A stretch of 8,095 nt of DNA from JBBDWJ01 sp040902925. Its GTDB lineage: Bacteria > Acidobacteriota > Terriglobia > Bryobacterales > UBA6623. The position numbers and the translations under genes are program-made. The notes beneath the pieces are model-generated. The model made no database searches. It saw nothing but the letters and a program-made list of their open reading frames with translations, and was not told the origin of the DNA. The stretch's first letter is position 1, and the number at the start of each line of letters is the position of its first letter. Positions 1-7,560 of this stretch are shown here, piece after piece. The stretch is from positions 1 to 8,095 of the forward strand of contig JBBDWJ010000053.1 of NCBI GenBank assembly GCA_040902925.1, read 5' to 3'.

Positions 1-178
1 ACGGCGTTAACCGTCCCGCCAGGTAGTCCGCGAGCTGCGGCCGAACCTCGGCGCAGGCCGCCGAGCTCGAGCCCGCCAGCCGCTGCAAAACCCGCTCGCG
101 GGCCGCGGCGGCCTGCCCCTCCGGCACGCCTTCCTCGCGCATTTCCTTGAGAAGCTCGTCAAACCGTTCTTCGTTCAT
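1..178 (-). CDS. Probable anti-sigma / zinc-finger regulator, N-terminal part (runs off the left edge)
   Basis: Reading leftward from the ATG at 178 gives 59 open codons to the window edge. The product starts MNEERFDELLKEMREEG, continues with a charged, Ala-rich helical stretch, then a segment CAEVRPQLADYLAGRL (about residues 42-57). That Cys followed by a helix with a tyrosine and Leu-x-Gly-x-Leu resembles the first part of zf-HC2-type anti-sigma domains and of FecR-like proteins that carry one, but the diagnostic His-x3-Cys-x2-Cys would lie beyond the edge. The start sits 13 bp after the stop of the ECF sigma gene, with GGGG just after that stop as a modest ribosome-binding site, so the two are almost certainly co-transcribed. 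The inferred role is to hold the neighbouring sigma factor inactive. The position supports this more than the sequence does; a FecR-domain protein or an unrelated partner is possible. Confidence 0.55.
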   Translation of the reverse strand, partial: MNEERFDELLKEMREEGVPEGQAAAARERVLQRLAGSSSAACAEVRPQLADYLAGRLTP

Positions 179-191
179 GGCGTTCAACCCC

Positions 192-710
192 TTACTTGCT
201 CAAGTCTTTCCGGAGGACAGCCCGGGTGCGAAACAGACGGCTGGCAATCGTTCCGCGCTCCACCTGGAACAGCTTCGCCAACTCCTCGTAGGAATAGCCT
301 TCCAGATAACAGAGCACGAACAACTCGGCCTCGGCGGGTTCGAGTTTGGCCAGGGCGCGGCGCAGGCGTTGCTTGAGAAAGGCCGTCCCTTCCTTGCCGG
401 GAAAGTCGCGCCCCTCATCCATCGCGGTTTCATGGGAAGCGGCTTTACGCCGCAGCAAGTCGATGGATGCGTTCGTAGCGGCGCGGCGCAGATACCCTTC
501 CGGAGACCAATTTGGATCGACCGTCAGCTTGCGGTCCAGAAGGCGCAAGAAAACGTTCTGCAGCACATCTTCGGCGTCGGCCGCATTACCGGTGACGCGA
601 AGCGCCGTACGGTAAACCGCATCGGAGTGCTGCTCATACAGATGTTGATATCCGGGTATCGGTATCACGAAAGTCGGTTCGCCCCCGACCGCGAGGCTTC
701 CTGCCGTCAT
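192..710 (-). CDS. ECF-family RNA polymerase sigma factor
   Basis: The product is a 172-residue sigma-70-family factor of the extracytoplasmic-function type, which directs RNA polymerase to a small regulon. Region 2 spans about residues 24-60 and contains the typical helix AEDVLQNVFLRLLD. Region 4 spans about 120-170, with the helix-turn-helix YSYEELAKLFQVERGTIASR. There is no region 1.1 or 3, and the length is normal for ECF factors. The frame is open up to 794, but I chose the ATG at 710: the extra residues look unlike sigma factors, and GGTGAGGAC lies about nine bases upstream. The TAA is followed after 13 bp by the probable anti-sigma gene, the usual arrangement for membrane- or redox-controlled ECF sigmas. 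An ECF-like promoter lies just upstream, which hints at autoregulation. The divergent sco gene could be a target, but nothing in the sequence proves it. The family call is secure; the ECF subgroup is not assigned. Confidence 0.93.
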   Translation of the reverse strand: MTAGSLAVGGEPTFVIPIPGYQHLYEQHSDAVYRTALRVTGNAADAEDVLQNVFLRLLDRKLTVDPNWSPEGYLRRAATNASIDLLRRKAASHETAMDEGRDFPGKEGTAFLKQRLRRALAKLEPAEAELFVLCYLEGYSYEELAKLFQVERGTIASRLFRTRAVLRKDLSK

Positions 711-730
711 TGTGCATGTCCTCACCCTGC

Positions 731-758
731 TATACGCAAATAGGGGGGGCAGAATTCC
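731..758 (-). promoter_or_regulatory. Possible ECF-type promoter ahead of the sigma operon
   Basis: Read on the minus strand, GGAATT (758-753) is followed after a 16-bp spacer by CGTATA (736-731). Many ECF sigmas use a GGAAC-like -35 and a CGT-type -10 at this spacing. Transcription would begin a few bases before the GGTGAGGAC ribosome-binding site of the gene starting at 710, which is consistent. The -35 is only a partial match and no second copy was found in front of sco, so this is tentative. Confidence 0.22.
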
Positions 759-850
759 CCTCAGAGCAAGATTTTCGGCCTGAACCGCACACACGGCCCG
801 GCTGGGCCATGAGGACCACGGCTCCGGCCCGCCCTAAGCGACCGCACTTC

Positions 851-881
851 GCCGCTCTGGGTACAGCCGGCTGAGAGCGGC
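851..881. repeat. 8-bp perfect inverted repeat upstream of sco
   Basis: GCCGCTCT (851-858) is matched by AGAGCGGC (874-881) across a 15-base spacer, and the spacer itself contains the palindrome CAGCCGGCTG (864-873). The element ends 32 bases before the sco ATG. It could be a regulator-binding dyad or a hairpin in the 5' leader. It is not followed by a T-run, so it is not a standard terminator. A second smaller inverted repeat, GGCCC-GGCT-GGGCC, lies at 795-808. Confidence 0.5.
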
Positions 882-913
882 AGCGCGGCCTGTCACAATA
901 AGGAAAGACTTTC

Positions 914-1528
914 ATGAGCCTCAAGCTCAAACTACTGCTGTCGGCACTAGCCGGTATCGCGCTTGGCTTAGCGATCGCGGGGGCGCACTGGTTCCAGCAG
1001 GCGTCTGCCTTGAGCCAAGGCCCCGAGCTGGCGGAGTTCGGAGCGCTGCCCGAATTCGAGCTTGTCGAGCGCGACGGCTCGACCGTGACCCTCGCGGACC
1101 TGCGCGGCAAGGTCTGGGTCGCTGACTTTGTCTTCACCCATTGCGCCGGCCCATGCCCGCTGCTTTCCTCCAAAATGTCGCGGCTGCAAGAGGCCGTGGC
1201 CGATCTCGAAGACGTGCGGCTGGTATCGTTTTCCGTCGATCCGGAACGCGATACGCCCGAGGCGCTCGCCGAATACTCCAACCGCTACGGCGCCGACGCG
1301 GAGCGCTGGTTGTTCCTGACGGGCCGCAAGGAGCCGCTCTACCAGTTGATCGGCAAGGGGTTTCACCTGGCCGTGGACGACGGAGGACCCGGCTCCGGCT
1401 TGATCACGCACAGCACCCGCTTTGTTCTTGTCGATCGCCAGGGCCAAATTCGCGGCTACTACGACGGGGCCGAACCGGGCACTGTCGACGAGATCGTTCC
1501 CGACATTCAGCGCCTGCTTTCCCGCTGA
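914..1528 (+). CDS. sco: Sco1/SenC family copper-binding thioredoxin-fold protein
   Basis: This 204-residue protein belongs to the Sco family, which delivers copper to, or keeps reduced, the CuA centre of cytochrome c oxidase on the outer face of the cytoplasmic membrane. An N-terminal hydrophobic segment (about residues 7-24) serves as a membrane anchor or uncleaved signal. The thioredoxin-like fold follows, with the copper motif CAGPCP (Cys77 and Cys81), the SVDPERDTP segment around Asp109, and the copper-ligand histidine His166 in THSTRFVLVD. All three metal ligands are present. The ATG at 914 is preceded by AAGGAAAG (900-907), a good ribosome-binding site. It is a single-gene unit diverging from the ECF sigma operon. 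No oxidase subunit gene lies in the window, so its partner is not visible. Some Sco proteins act in redox or copper stress instead; the sequence does not decide. Confidence 0.95.
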   Translation: MSLKLKLLLSALAGIALGLAIAGAHWFQQASALSQGPELAEFGALPEFELVERDGSTVTLADLRGKVWVADFVFTHCAGPCPLLSSKMSRLQEAVADLEDVRLVSFSVDPERDTPEALAEYSNRYGADAERWLFLTGRKEPLYQLIGKGFHLAVDDGGPGSGLITHSTRFVLVDRQGQIRGYYDGAEPGTVDEIVPDIQRLLSR

Positions 1529-1585
1529 CAGACGCTTGGCGGGCCGCGGCATTGCGTCAACCAGTTTCGATGCTGGCGCGCGAAT

Positions 1586-1614
1586 CATCTGCGTTCATCT
1601 GCGTGCATCTGCGG
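1586..1614. repeat. Triple CATCTGCG tandem repeat in a convergent intergenic gap
   Basis: Three copies of CATCTGCG occur with a 10-base period (1586, 1596, 1606), each of the first two followed by TT or TG and the last by G. A run of eight T residues follows at 1622-1629. The element lies between the 3' ends of sco and the convergent reductase gene. From general memory, near-identical CATCTGCGTTCATCTGCGT strings recur in intergenic DNA of many soil bacteria, including acidobacteria, verrucomicrobia and planctomycetes. No stable hairpin precedes the T-run, so I do not call it an intrinsic terminator. Confidence 0.7.
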
Positions 1615-1656
1615 CTCTCAGTTTTTTTTACAACCTACTCGAAAGTTCGTCCTTTT

Positions 1657-2670
1657 CTATTCCGGGGAGAGGCGCACGAGCTGCTTTCCGATATTCTTCC
1701 CTTGCATCATTTCAAGGAACGCCTTGGGGGCGTTTTCAATTCCTTCGGCGATTCGTTCGCGGTAGCGGATCTTGCCCTGTTTCACCCATTCGGCCAATTG
1801 CTGGCGCGCCTCTTCGTAGCGGCTGGCGTAGTCGAATATCAGAAATCCCTGAGCCTTGGCGCGCTTGACGATGAGGTGCCACAACAGGCGCGGACCCATC
1901 TCGGCGGCCTCGACGTTGTACTGCGAGATCTGGCCGCACACGCTGACGCGAGCGCCCACGTTCAGCGACGAAAATACGGCGTCGGTGATTGCGCCGCCCA
2001 CATTGTCGAAATACACATCCACGCCGCCGGGGCAGAGCCGCTTCAGCTCGCTTCCATAGTCCTTGGCTGTTTTGTAATCAAAGGCGGCGTCAAAGCCCAA
2101 CTCGCCGACGAGGTGGCGGACCTTTTCGTCGCCTCCGGCGCCGCCCACAACACGGCAGCCGCGGATCTTCGCGATCTGGCCCACTGTGGCTCCAACCGCT
2201 CCCGCGGCGCCCGAGACGACCACCGTCTCGCCGGAGCGCGGGTCGGCAATGTCGAGTAAACCAAAGTATGCGGTAAGCCCCGGCATGCCGAGCACGCCGA
2301 GTGCGGTCGAGATCGGCGCCAGGGCCGGGTCCACCTTGCGCAGCGTCTTCGCCGGCGCGACGGCGTATTCCTGCCATCCGAGCATGCCTTCGACAATATC
2401 CCCTGTCTGAAAACTATCGCTGCGGGATTCCAGCACGCGGCCGACGGCTCCGCCGCCCATCACTTCCCCGAGCTGTATGGGCGCAACATAAGAGGCGCGA
2501 TCGCGCATCCGCCCGCGCATGTACGGATCAACCGACAAGTAGATACCCTGCACGAGGCATTCGCCGTCGGTGGGCTTCGGAATTGCCGTCGCAACCAGCT
2601 TGAAATCCGATTCGGAGGGAAAGCCGGCGGGCCGGGCTGCAAGCGTGATTTGCCGATTTTGGTTTGTCAT
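1657..2670 (-). CDS. NADP-dependent medium-chain oxidoreductase, YncB/CurA (prostaglandin/leukotriene reductase) class
   Basis: The 337-residue product is a zinc-independent medium-chain reductase that reduces C=C bonds of alpha,beta-unsaturated ketones or aldehydes with NADPH in the cytoplasm. Visible signatures in order are LSVDPYMRGRM (45-55), the GMPGLTAYFGLLDI segment (128-141), the Rossmann dinucleotide loop SGAAGAVGATVGQ (153-165), GGAGGDEK with the NADPH-contacting Lys183, VDVYFDNVGG (217-226), and the family's C-terminal GKNIGKQLVRL (324-334). There are no zinc-ligand cysteines. Length matches bacterial YncB/CurA homologues. The start ATG at 2670 gives MTNQNRQITLAARP, the usual beginning of this family, although no clear ribosome-binding site precedes it. 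It is transcribed divergently from the patatin gene and stands alone. The physiological substrate is unknown; detoxification of reactive enones is the usual inference. Confidence 0.93.
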   Translation of the reverse strand: MTNQNRQITLAARPAGFPSESDFKLVATAIPKPTDGECLVQGIYLSVDPYMRGRMRDRASYVAPIQLGEVMGGGAVGRVLESRSDSFQTGDIVEGMLGWQEYAVAPAKTLRKVDPALAPISTALGVLGMPGLTAYFGLLDIADPRSGETVVVSGAAGAVGATVGQIAKIRGCRVVGGAGGDEKVRHLVGELGFDAAFDYKTAKDYGSELKRLCPGGVDVYFDNVGGAITDAVFSSLNVGARVSVCGQISQYNVEAAEMGPRLLWHLIVKRAKAQGFLIFDYASRYEEARQQLAEWVKQGKIRYRERIAEGIENAPKAFLEMMQGKNIGKQLVRLSPE

Positions 2671-2797
2671 GAATGGGATCGCAGTGATGCGACGCCTTGC
2701 AGTCTACCAAGCCGCGCGCTGGCGCTTCAGCGTCGCGAGGCTGGAAGTGTGTCATCTTAGTTACTGGCACGCACTCGGGCGGGCATCACGCGGATCA

Positions 2798-3589
2798 ATG
2801 AGGGCCTTGGTTTTATCGGGCGGCGGAGGCTTCGGAGCCTACCAGATAGGCGCCTGGCGGGCGCTTGCCGAGTCGGGCTGGCATCCCGATGTCGTGCTGG
2901 GGACTTCCATCGGAGCCATCAACAGTTTTCTCGTCTCGCGCGGCCTCGAAAGCGACGAGCTGCGGCGGATCTGGACGGAGTTGCCCGCCGAATTTCCGGG
3001 CCCCAACGGCTTTCATCTATATCCTTATGCGCGTGAGATTCCGCGCTTTCGAGCCTGGACGGCGGAGCTTGCGCGGCGCTTCGGCGAGCGCCCGCTGCAC
3101 TGCCGGCTGCGTGTCTGCATGGCGGAAATGTTCAGCGGTGCGATGCGCGTTATCGAAGACGAGTCCGTCAGCGAGCGGCACCTGTTGGCGGCTTGCGCGC
3201 TGCCCGGAATCATGTCGCCGGTGCGCGTAGACGGCCGCATCTGCGTCGATGGCGGCACGCTCTATCCTGTGCCTCTCAAGGAAGCCGTTGCGACCGGCGC
3301 GGATGATATCGTCGCCGTCGATCTATTCCGCGGTGCGCCGTGCGGTGCGCCACGCGTGGTCCGCCTGACGACGCTTTTTATCCGCAATCTCTTGCGTGGC
3401 GAAACCCACAAGCCCGCACCGGAAGACCTGGCTCGCGTTCGTGTTCGCTATCTGGGGCATGGGCGCTCGCTAGGCACCATTCGCGAGTGTTTTGAGTGGA
3501 ACCCGGCGCGCGTCGAGCGATGGATCGGGTTGGGGTATGAGGAAACCGCCGCCGCGATCGGAGCGCAAGATTGGGCGGCTGTCCGTTAG
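2798..3589 (+). CDS. Patatin-like phospholipase / acyl hydrolase
   Basis: The 263-residue protein is a patatin-family serine hydrolase acting on lipid acyl esters. All catalytic elements are visible: the glycine-rich oxyanion loop SGGGGFGAYQIG (7-18), the nucleophile elbow GTSIG with Ser37, and the catalytic Asp151 in the DGG motif. Ser and Asp form the dyad typical of the family. There is no signal peptide or membrane segment, so a cytosolic or peripheral membrane location is likely. The frame is open back to 2570, but the ATG at 2798 is chosen because residues beyond it overlap the divergent reductase and lack family similarity. No clear ribosome-binding site precedes it, so leaderless or weak initiation is possible. 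A 70-codon gene begins 24 bp after the stop, suggesting an operon. Substrate is not predictable. Confidence 0.93.
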   Translation: MRALVLSGGGGFGAYQIGAWRALAESGWHPDVVLGTSIGAINSFLVSRGLESDELRRIWTELPAEFPGPNGFHLYPYAREIPRFRAWTAELARRFGERPLHCRLRVCMAEMFSGAMRVIEDESVSERHLLAACALPGIMSPVRVDGRICVDGGTLYPVPLKEAVATGADDIVAVDLFRGAPCGAPRVVRLTTLFIRNLLRGETHKPAPEDLARVRVRYLGHGRSLGTIRECFEWNPARVERWIGLGYEETAAAIGAQDWAAVR

Positions 3590-3613
3590 GATTTCAGAAA
3601 GGGAGATTCTCTG

Positions 3614-3826
3614 ATGGCCGGTGTCAAGCAGTCCGTCACCTTTGAAGTGCAGCAGGATGCGGTGCGCATGCTCGAAGCAGCCGCGCAAAAATACGGTCTT
3701 TCCGACAAGTCTAAGGCGATGCGCGTGTTGATCGACTACGCCGCTTCGAACGAAGACAAGTGGGAAGACATTTTCGGCGCGGTACACTGCCAGCGCTGCG
3801 GCGGCCGGCCCGGCTGGACGGGTTGA
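3614..3826 (+). CDS. Small ribbon-helix-helix-like protein with C-terminal Cys-x2-Cys
   Basis: This 70-residue protein is not one I can name. Residues 5-43 read as a short beta strand (KQSVTFEV), a helix (QDAVRMLEAAAQKYG) and a second helix (SDKSKAMRVLIDYAAS), the pattern of CopG/Arc-type ribbon-helix-helix DNA-binding proteins. The tail holds HCQRCGGRPGW, with Cys59 and Cys62 in a Cys-x2-Cys spacing that, with His58, could bind metal or respond to redox. The gene is credible: AAAGGGAGA (3598-3606) is a strong ribosome-binding site seven bases before the ATG, codon use matches the neighbours, and it follows the patatin gene by 24 bp. It ends 15 bp from the convergent dehydrogenase stop. It may regulate its own operon or be an unrelated conserved small protein; the fold is inference from sequence pattern only. 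Confidence 0.75.
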   Translation: MAGVKQSVTFEVQQDAVRMLEAAAQKYGLSDKSKAMRVLIDYAASNEDKWEDIFGAVHCQRCGGRPGWTG

Positions 3827-3841
3827 AGCGTTTCCCGCCCT

Positions 3842-4705
3842 TCAGTGTTTTTTGGGTGCGGGCGGAAACACGGGAATGCTCTCGGCGAGAATGTCTTCCA
3901 TTCGGGACTGCACGTCGGCTTTGCGTTCCGGCTGCGGAAAAATGTAGAAGCGGTTGTGGCGAATCGCCCCTGCCACTAGGTCCGCGATCTGCGCTGGGCT
4001 GATGGCGGCGTCGACCATCTGCCGCACGCTTTGGTCGCGCGCGACGGCCGCCGCCGGAGGTTCTATTCCGGCGTTGGCGGCGCGCAACTCGGGCGGCAGC
4101 TTCTCCTCCAGCTTGGCGAGCCCGGTGTGGACCCACCCAGGACACAACACGCCGACACTCACCTTCGTCCCCATCGCGCGCAGTTCGTGATGCAGGCACT
4201 CCGACAGCGCCACCACGGCGTGCTTGCTGGCGTTGTAGGGAGCAAAGAAAGGGCCCGTGATCAGCCCGGCGACCGAGCCCGTGTTGAGCACGTATGCCTC
4301 GGTATTCTGCTCGATCATGCGCGGCACGAAATGATGGATGCCGTTCACAACGCCCTGCACGTTCACATCGAAAACCCATTTCCAGTTTTCAAGCGGCTGC
4401 TGCCAGCTCGGCAGGATGCGGCCGAGCACTCCGGCGTTGTTGCACAGCACGTCAACCGAGCCAAATTTCTCGTAGGCGTTGGCCGCCAGGCGCTCCACAT
4501 CAGCGGGCACGGTCACATCGCATTCGACTGCCAGCGCGGTGTAGCCGGCTTGCCCGAACTCGGCTGCCGTCTTCTCGAGCGCGGTGGCGTCGCGATCCGC
4601 CAGCACCACCTTCATGCCTAGAGAGGCGAACTTGCGCGCCATCGCCAAGCCAATGCCCGTGGCGGCTCCGGTGACGACTGCGGTTTTTCCTGGCAATTCG
4701 TTCAA
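3842..4705 (-). CDS. Short-chain dehydrogenase/reductase (SDR family)
   Basis: The 287-residue product is a classical SDR that oxidises or reduces a hydroxyl/keto group with a nicotinamide cofactor. Seen in order: the cofactor loop TGAATGIG (12-19), Asp37 at the end of the second strand (usually favouring NAD over NADP), NNAG (89-92), the VNV asparagine 115, catalytic Ser144 in NTGSVAG, and Tyr157 with Lys161 in YNASK. The tetrad is complete, so activity is expected. After the core, about 40 residues extend to a Pro/Lys-rich end, IPVFPPAPKKH. The start codon is TTG: an in-frame TGA lies at 4721-4723, the first ATG would come after the cofactor loop, and GAGGA sits four bases upstream. The nearest minus-strand gene upstream is 179 bp away, so it probably has its own promoter. 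Substrate is unknown. Confidence 0.94.
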   Translation of the reverse strand: MNELPGKTAVVTGAATGIGLAMARKFASLGMKVVLADRDATALEKTAAEFGQAGYTALAVECDVTVPADVERLAANAYEKFGSVDVLCNNAGVLGRILPSWQQPLENWKWVFDVNVQGVVNGIHHFVPRMIEQNTEAYVLNTGSVAGLITGPFFAPYNASKHAVVALSECLHHELRAMGTKVSVGVLCPGWVHTGLAKLEEKLPPELRAANAGIEPPAAAVARDQSVRQMVDAAISPAQIADLVAGAIRHNRFYIFPQPERKADVQSRMEDILAESIPVFPPAPKKH

Positions 4706-4709
4706 TACG

Positions 4710-4714
4710 TCCTC
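4710..4714 (-). promoter_or_regulatory. Ribosome-binding site that fixes the TTG start of the SDR gene
   Basis: Minus-strand GAGGA at 4714-4710 lies four bases before TTG at 4705-4703. Because an in-frame TGA occurs only five codons farther upstream and no ATG or GTG falls between, TTG is the only initiation codon that keeps the complete Rossmann loop. Confidence 0.7.
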
Positions 4715-4842
4715 GCGTTCTCAAGCCTGCGTTGCGGAGGCGATGCTAACTGGCGATGGGCGGTGGCCCGATCAGCCGCGGCCGCCCGATCCTGGGCGAC
4801 AGGATAGCACTTTGAAATTCACGCCACGGCGCCCTTGGCGAT

Positions 4843-4868
4843 GGCGCGGCAGCTAGTGGTGTCGCGCC
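4843..4868 (-). terminator. Weak hairpin downstream of the response regulator
   Basis: GGCGCG (4843-4848) and CGCGCC (4863-4868) form a 6-bp GC-only inverted repeat with a 14-base loop, starting 16 bases after the regulator's stop on the minus strand. There is no T-run after it in that direction, so it may be a factor-dependent stop, an RNA-stabilising hairpin, or chance in GC-rich DNA. Confidence 0.2.
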
Positions 4869-4884
4869 GCGTGCAGCGAGTCCG

Positions 4885-6261
<1,377 letters not shown>

Positions 6262-6298
6262 TGGGGATCAGCGTATCGCAAACGGCCAACTTTCGGAA

Positions 6299-6330
6299 CC
6301 CGGGGCCAACAGGGTCATTGCGGCCCGGGG
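6299..6330. repeat. Imperfect dyad in the divergent regulator/RraA-like intergenic region
   Basis: CCCGGGGCC (6299-6307) faces GGCCCGGGG (6322-6330) across 14 bases; eight of nine positions pair. It lies in the 229-bp region between the divergent response regulator and RraA-like genes, 38 bp from the regulator start. It could be an operator for either gene, but GC-rich DNA produces such dyads by chance. Nothing else clear was seen in this gap. Confidence 0.35.
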
Positions 6331-6490
6331 AAAGTCACAAGCCGCCGGCCACCCCGTTCCGTTAAGACACTCCTAGGGGCTACAAGCGACCGCGACCCCT
6401 CGCGTCTCTGTGTATCCAGCCACGCTACGCCTCGGTCCGCGGGCCTCGCGGCAGCAAAATCAACCCCATTGGTGTGCTACATTCGTGCCC

Positions 6491-7369
6491 ATGACAAAGT
6501 GCATCCTGCTCCTCGTGTTGTGCGCCGCGCCCACGTGGGCGCAATTGCAGGGCTTCACCAAAGAAGATCTGATCCACTACACCGCCAAAAACCCGTTCGG
6601 CCGTTTCGACGACGGACGCCCCAAGATCCCCGACGAACTGATCGACGGTCTCAAGAACGCCTCGTCCGAGATGGTTTTTGGACCGCTCCGCCGCGCGGGT
6701 TTTCTCAACCAATGGGAGGGTGGCTGGCAGCTCGTCCATCCGGAACAGAAACTGGTCGGCCGCGCCTTCACCGCGCAGTTCATGCCCGTGCGGCCTGACG
6801 TCAATGACGTCATCGAGGCGGACGCGAAAGCCGCCGGCCTGGGACGCAACAACAATCAGCGCGTCATCGATCAGCTACAACCCGGCGACGTGCTCATTGT
6901 CGATTTATTCGGCAAGATCGAGGAAGGCACCTTCGCCGGCGACAACCTCGCCACCGCGATCCATGCCGCCACCGGCAACGGTTTCGTCATCGACGGCGCG
7001 GTGCGCGACCTCGACGGCATCTTCCCGTTGAACATTCCCGTCTACGTGCGGGGATTTCACGTCACCGCAATCGGCAACGTCATGCTCACGGGCATCAACG
7101 TGCCGGTGCGCATCGGCAACGCAACCGTCATGCCGGGCGACCTGGTGCTCGGCGACCGCGAGGGGCTGACGTTCATTCCCCCGCACGTCGTCGAAGACGT
7201 CGTCAACGCGGCCAAAATCACCGAGCTGCACGACATCTGGACCAAAGACAAGCTGGCAACCGGAAAATACACCGCAAGCGAGCTTTACCCCAGCCCGCGC
7301 GACGAAGCGCTGCGCAAGGAATACGAGGCTTGGCTGGAAGGCAAAAAGAAGGAACTGGGGCTGAAGTAG
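6491..7369 (+). CDS. Exported RraA-family protein (class II aldolase/decarboxylase-like)
   Basis: The 292-residue product begins with MTKCILLLVLCAAPTWA, a short cleavable signal peptide ending in an Ala-x-Ala-like site before Gln18. The remainder contains the RraA/MenG-type fold: VGRAFTAQF (89-97), a QLQPGDVLIVDL strand (128-139), GTFAGDNLATAIH (146-158), DGAVRDLDGI with the Arg172-Asp173 pair used by HMG/CHA aldolases of this family for metal and substrate binding, and the closing PGDLVLGDREGLTFIP (215-230). It is longer than E. coli RraA (about 160 residues) because of N- and C-terminal extensions. The frame opens at 6410, but the ATG at 6491 is chosen because it starts the signal peptide; no clear ribosome-binding site precedes it. 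Conserved Arg-Asp suggests an enzyme such as an oxaloacetate decarboxylase or aldolase rather than an RNase E inhibitor, a role that would make no sense outside the cytoplasm. The substrate is unknown. Confidence 0.88.
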   Translation: MTKCILLLVLCAAPTWAQLQGFTKEDLIHYTAKNPFGRFDDGRPKIPDELIDGLKNASSEMVFGPLRRAGFLNQWEGGWQLVHPEQKLVGRAFTAQFMPVRPDVNDVIEADAKAAGLGRNNNQRVIDQLQPGDVLIVDLFGKIEEGTFAGDNLATAIHAATGNGFVIDGAVRDLDGIFPLNIPVYVRGFHVTAIGNVMLTGINVPVRIGNATVMPGDLVLGDREGLTFIPPHVVEDVVNAAKITELHDIWTKDKLATGKYTASELYPSPRDEALRKEYEAWLEGKKKELGLK

Positions 7370-7444
7370 CTCCGCCGATGATCAGGTGGAAATCGCCGCA
7401 TGTCCGACCGGACGATCTACTTGTAGTCATCCATGCCGGACGGG

Positions 7445-7560
7445 TCGACCTCGGTAGCCCAAGGGCTGTGTTAGCCTGGGTTTAGGCTGTCACCGGGTTC
7501 GCTGCGCAGTGCCCGCAACTGTTTCTGAATCCACCGTGCCGAAGGTCGAGGTTTGCCACC
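7445..7560 (+). ncRNA. Candidate structured leader RNA, possibly cobalamin-riboswitch-like
   Basis: An enclosing stem can form between TCGACCTCGG (7445-7454) and CCGAAGGTCGA (7539-7549): ten pairs with one bulged A. Inside it are AGCC-CAAG-GGCT (7456-7467), AGCCT-6 nt-AGGCT (7473-7488), and competing small hairpins CAGT-7 nt-ACTG (7507-7521) or TGCG-7 nt-CGCA (7503-7517). The string CCCGCAACTGT (7512-7522) matches the conserved core of cobalamin riboswitches, and GGT-x-CCC-AAGGG (7453-7465) and GGTCGAGGTTTGCC (7544-7557) are weakly like their outer elements. The essential GGGAA...GGTG segment is absent. It ends about 85 bases before the asparagine synthase start. I judge a folded leader plausible; its class is uncertain. 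Confidence 0.35.

Noticed and set aside
147..743. A 198-codon plus-strand frame opposite the sigma factor
   Set aside because: Shadow of the ECF sigma gene; it also runs across the anti-sigma start and has no family features.
711..794. Upstream extension of the sigma factor to 200 residues
   Set aside because: The added 28 residues do not resemble sigma region 1 or 2, and the ATG at 710 has a suitable ribosome-binding site.
809..874. A 21-codon ORF starting ATGAGG in the sigma-sco gap
   Set aside because: There is no ribosome-binding site, it is Arg/Pro/Ala-rich, and it overlaps the inverted repeat; it is not supportable as a gene.
968..1588. A 206-codon minus-strand frame opposite sco
   Set aside because: The plus-strand frame has all Sco metal ligands and a ribosome-binding site; the antisense translation shows no domain.
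1586..1629. Intrinsic terminator for sco
   Set aside because: The T-run is present but no stable GC hairpin immediately precedes it.
1141..2259. A 372-codon plus-strand frame spanning the end of sco and the reductase
   Set aside because: It crosses two real genes in other frames and the intergenic CATCTGCG repeat; the translation is compositionally biased and domain-free.
2764..2785. TGGCAC string as a sigma-54 promoter
   Set aside because: The -12 GC element is missing at the required spacing after TGGCAC.
2570..2797. Upstream extension of the patatin-like protein
   Set aside because: It would overlap the divergent reductase gene by about 100 bases and the residues show no similarity to patatins, which begin close to the oxyanion loop.
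7491..7530. tRNA-like GGGTTCG segment
   Set aside because: No acceptor, D-arm or anticodon stem can be drawn around it, so it is not a tRNA.
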